Assembly (NCBI RefSeq): GCF_000014565.1
Contig: NC_008268.1
Coordinates: 806,001-870,000, forward strand
Reading direction: 5' to 3'
DNA: 64,000 nt
DNA from: Rhodococcus jostii RHA1
GTDB taxonomy: Bacteria > Actinomycetota > Actinomycetes > Mycobacteriales > Mycobacteriaceae
Shown here piece by piece: positions 61,443 to 64,000 of the stretch; the stretch's first letter is position 1, and every line of letters starts with the position of its first letter. The notes below the pieces were generated by a model. The model was not told where the DNA came from, did not search any database, and saw only the letters and a program-made list of their open reading frames with translations. Position numbers and translations under genes: made by a program.

Positions 61443-62234
61443 ATGGCAAATGACGGAAGTTTGATGTTGGTACGCAAGGTCGCGGAGTTGCTCGACTTCC
61501 TGGCCAAGGGGGAGGCAACTGCCACCGAGATCGCGGAAGCGATAAATGAGCCGCGCAGCTCGATGTATCGCCTCCTGGCGAGCCTGCAAGAGGAGGACCT
61601 CGTGGAGGCGGGATCGCGGCGCGGCAAGTTCCGCCTCGGGTTCAAGCTGGTGTCACTCGGTTCGGCGGTGGTCGAACGGTTCGACGAGCGCCGGTTCGCA
61701 CAGCCGGTCATGGAACGACTGCACGCCCTCACCGGCGAGACCGTGTTCCTCTGCGTCCCCCGCGGTGACCAGGCGGTGTGCATCGAACGCCTCGACGGCA
61801 AACGAGTGCAGTCGCTGGCCCTGCGGCTGGGCGGGTCACTGCCGATGCATACCGGTGCCGCCTCTCGCGCCATCCTGGCCTTCCGGGACGAAAGCGAGTG
61901 GGAGGCCTACATCGCCCGAAACACCCCGTTGACACGACTGACGCCCTCCACCCCCGCCGAGCCGTCCGAACTGCGGGCACTTCTGCGGCGCACCCGCGAC
62001 GAGGGGATCGCGATCAGCGACCAGGACGTGACGGTCGGCGTGGCCGCGATCGGCGTCCCGATCATCGACTACCAGGGCCGCGTCCGGGCTGCGCTGTCGA
62101 TCAGCGGCGTCCGCGAATCCATCCTCGGGGCCGACAGCGACCGATGGAAGGCGGAGGTGATCAGCGGCGGACAGGAGATTTCTCGTGCCCTCGGCGTCGA
62201 TCTCGCCGGCCAGAAGGTCGCGAACTTCGGGTAG
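61443..62234 (+). CDS. IclR family transcriptional regulator
   Basis: 263 residues. MLVRKVAELLDFLAKGEATA, EIAEAINEPRSSMYRLLASL (wHTH), EAGSRRGKFRLGFKLVSLGS, then the effector domain VFLCVPRGDQAVCIERLDGK, LPMHTGAASRAILAFRDESE and GIAISDQDVTVGVAAIGVPI. Divergent from the split transketolase, upstream of the SDR and sugar-type binding protein: probable regulator of both transcripts. Confidence 0.92.
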   Translation: MANDGSLMLVRKVAELLDFLAKGEATATEIAEAINEPRSSMYRLLASLQEEDLVEAGSRRGKFRLGFKLVSLGSAVVERFDERRFAQPVMERLHALTGETVFLCVPRGDQAVCIERLDGKRVQSLALRLGGSLPMHTGAASRAILAFRDESEWEAYIARNTPLTRLTPSTPAEPSELRALLRRTRDEGIAISDQDVTVGVAAIGVPIIDYQGRVRAALSISGVRESILGADSDRWKAEVISGGQEISRALGVDLAGQKVANFG

Positions 62235-62356
62235 CACCTCCTCTCGCGCGTCCTTCTCGCTTAGTTTGTCTCGCCTACTAGACACATCGTCCGTGAAGTG
62301 AGACAGTGGTGAGCACCACAGTCAGTGGTGCGACTCACCAGCAGGAAGGCAAGGAC

Positions 62357-63146
62357 ATGAGCGGCGAGCTTCACGACCGCGTGGTCGTGATCACCGGTGC
62401 AGGGGGCGGCATCGGCGGGGCCTGTGTTCGACACATGCTCGCAGCGGGGGCCAAGGTGGTCGGCGCCGATCTCGACGTCACCACCTCGGACCTGCCCCAC
62501 GATTCCGAGCACCTACGCCTGACGAAGGTCGACCTCCTCGATCCGTCCGGCGCCCAGACGATGATCGACTTCGCACTCGACCAGTTCGGTCGCGTCGACG
62601 TCCTGGTCAACAACGCCGGCGTAGCGCCGGTACGCGACAGCTTCCTGACGACGTCCGACGACGACTGGGCACTCACGCTGGACCTCAATCTGATGGGCTA
62701 CGTCCGGGCGTCCCGTGCGGCGATTGATGCGCAGGCACGGCGACGGCGACGGCGCCCTCGTCCACATCGCATCGGAAGCGGCCCGGATGCCAAATCCCCG
62801 GCTGCCCGACTACAGCGTCTCAAAAGCTGCAATTCTGATGCTCTCGAAAGTCCTCGCCGCGGAGTTCACCTCCGGCGGCATCCGATCGAACGTCGTGTCG
62901 CCGGCGTTCATCCGATCTCCGATCTACGACCGGCCCGGCGGTATCGCCGATTCACTGGCGGCTGAATTTGGCGTCGACAACGAGACTGCGCTCGCCAAAT
63001 ACGTTGAACTGAACAAGATCCCGGTTGGCCGGCTGGGAACCGTGGACGAGGTGGCGGGAATCGTCGTCTATCTCGCGTCCACCCGCGCAAGTTTCGTGTC
63101 GGGGGCGAATTTCTGCATCGACGGCGGCGTCACGCCCGTCGTCTGA
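62357..63146 (+). pseudogene. SDR family oxidoreductase, frameshifted
   Basis: First frame from the ATG at 62357 (AGGCAAGGAC upstream): VVVITGAGGGIGGACVRHML, VDVLVNNAGVAPVRDSFLTT, LDLNLMGYVRASRAAI. At about 62720 the frame changes and the rest, MRRHGDGDGALVHIASEAAR, LPDYSVSKAAILMLSKVLAA (catalytic Tyr/Lys), FVSGANFCIDGGV, lies in another frame, at a repeated GGCGAC tract. A two-base deletion or sequence error would explain it. The domain is otherwise complete. Confidence 0.8.
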
Positions 63147-63177
63147 CCGATCCAGACCAGCAAGAAGGAACAGCCAG

Positions 63178-64000
63178 ATGTCAGTTCTCGATAGAACCTG
63201 TCCAGGTGCGAAAACGCCGTCGAAGATCGCCGCTGCACTGGGTACCGCGCTGATAGCGGCCGGCACCATGACAGCGTGCACGTCCGGCACGGGCGCCGGA
63301 GACGACGGCACCACCACGATCGGCGTCACCCTCAACGCAGCGTCGAACCCCTTCTTCCTCGCGGAAGGCCAGGCGATCGAAACCGCCGCCGCCGAGAAGC
63401 GCGTGGAAGTGTCCGTCCAGTACGCCAATGCCGACGTCGCCGTGCAAAGCGACCAGATCGATACGTTCATCCGGCAGAAGGTGGACTCGATCATCGTCGA
63501 TGCCGTCGATTCCGACGGCATCGGTCCCGCCTTGCTCCGGGCGACACAGGCGAACATCCCCGTCGTCGCCGTCGATGTCACCGCGATCGGTGCCGACGCG
63601 ACCGTGACCAGCGACAACGTCCAGGCAGGCCGCGAAGCGTGCACATATCTCGTCGAACAACTCGGCGGATCCGGCAAGGTAGCCATCGTCGACGGGGCCG
63701 CCGTATCCGCGATCTCGGACCGCATGCAGGGTTGCCGGGAAGCGTTGGACGCACACCCGGGTATCGAGGTCGTGGCCACTCAGCGCGCAGATCTCACCCG
63801 GGACAAGGCCATGAACGTCGCGAGCACCATCCTCACCGCGAACCCCGACGTGGACGGCTTCTTCGGCGTCAATGATCCCACCGCGATCGGAATCTCCCTC
63901 GCTGCACAGCAAAAGGGCGTCGACGTGAAGGTCGTCGGAGTGGACGGCGCGAAACAACTGACCGACCTCCTCGGCAAGAGTTCCATCATCGCCACGTCGG
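63178..64000 (+). CDS. Sugar-type ABC transporter substrate-binding lipoprotein (partial)
   Basis: Starts at the ATG at 63178 (AAGAAGGAACAG upstream) and runs off the window, about 274 codons. The signal peptide ALGTALIAAGTMTAC ends in a lipobox Cys. The RbsB-like periplasmic-binding fold is visible: TTTIGVTLNAASNPFFLAEG, IDTFIRQKVDSIIVDAVDSD, NIPVVAVDVTAIGADATVTS, GFFGVNDPTAIGISLAAQQK. Binds a pentose, tetritol or similar sugar. The ATPase and permease should follow beyond the window. Confidence 0.9.
   Translation, partial: MSVLDRTCPGAKTPSKIAAALGTALIAAGTMTACTSGTGAGDDGTTTIGVTLNAASNPFFLAEGQAIETAAAEKRVEVSVQYANADVAVQSDQIDTFIRQKVDSIIVDAVDSDGIGPALLRATQANIPVVAVDVTAIGADATVTSDNVQAGREACTYLVEQLGGSGKVAIVDGAAVSAISDRMQGCREALDAHPGIEVVATQRADLTRDKAMNVASTILTANPDVDGFFGVNDPTAIGISLAAQQKGVDVKVVGVDGAKQLTDLLGKSSIIATS

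Overview
High-GC actinobacterial chromosome, most likely Rhodococcus of the opacus/jostii/wratislaviensis type. The pointers are very large AfsR/LuxR-like ATPase regulators, maleylpyruvate-isomerase-like (mycothiol-type) enzymes, a scrap of an Mce-transporter ATPase, an RsdA anti-sigma-D factor, and dense catabolic operons each with its own IclR, TetR, LysR, AraC or PucR regulator. No tRNA, rRNA, CRISPR array or intact insertion sequence was seen. All identifications come from reading the sequence; no database was searched.

Layout. 0-2.4 kb: LuxR-type ATPase regulator. 2.8-4.7 kb: metallo-beta-lactamase-fold hydrolase, a coupled 41-codon ORF and a receiver-like protein. 4.8-11.9 kb: a tightly overlapping operon (CoA-transferase, two MaoC-type hydratase halves, AtuA-like protein, acyl-CoA dehydrogenase), then a DAD-like cupin divergent from an IclR regulator. 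11.9-17.4 kb: a TetR gene beside a gene graveyard: ATP-grasp/TetR/membrane-protein chimera, LuxR-ATPase remnant, decayed pRiA4b/UPF0158 gene and an Mce-ATPase scrap. 17.4-25.6 kb: dicarboxylate module (LysR, MatC transporter, PrpF-like isomerase, CitE-like lyase, second LysR, CoA-transferase, second CitE-like lyase). 25.6-41 kb: accessory region with AraC, cupin, quinone-oxidoreductase-like, DinB/MDMPI-like and CGNR genes, a second LuxR ATPase and rsdA, mixed with remnants (FAD oxidoreductase, TnsA, sigD, DHFR-family, MFS, alpha/beta hydrolase). 41-44.5 kb: nitroreductase, SDR and a retron-type reverse transcriptase with a frameshift and hairpin-rich upstream DNA. 44.5-50.9 kb: amino-acid-type ABC transporter with a 2-hydroxy-acid oxidase and RidA, divergent from a PucR regulator. 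51-58.3 kb: two nitronate-monooxygenase-like genes, two MFS transporters, two LysR regulators and a PNPOx-like protein. 58.5-64 kb: lipoate-ligase-like gene, split transketolase, IclR, frameshifted SDR and the start of a sugar-type ABC binding protein.

How the genes work together. The catabolic blocks share one logic: import, CoA activation or oxidation, then hydration or cleavage. Stop/start overlaps of 1-17 bases indicate translational coupling. The 17-26 kb block resembles uptake and CoA-dependent cleavage of a branched or unsaturated dicarboxylate. The 44-49 kb block would import a polar amino or hydroxy acid, oxidise it with an FMN enzyme and clear reactive imines with RidA.

The most unusual material is the reverse-transcriptase locus (43.1-44.6 kb) and the density of decayed gene fragments between 12.7 and 41 kb, several of them fused at visible junctions.
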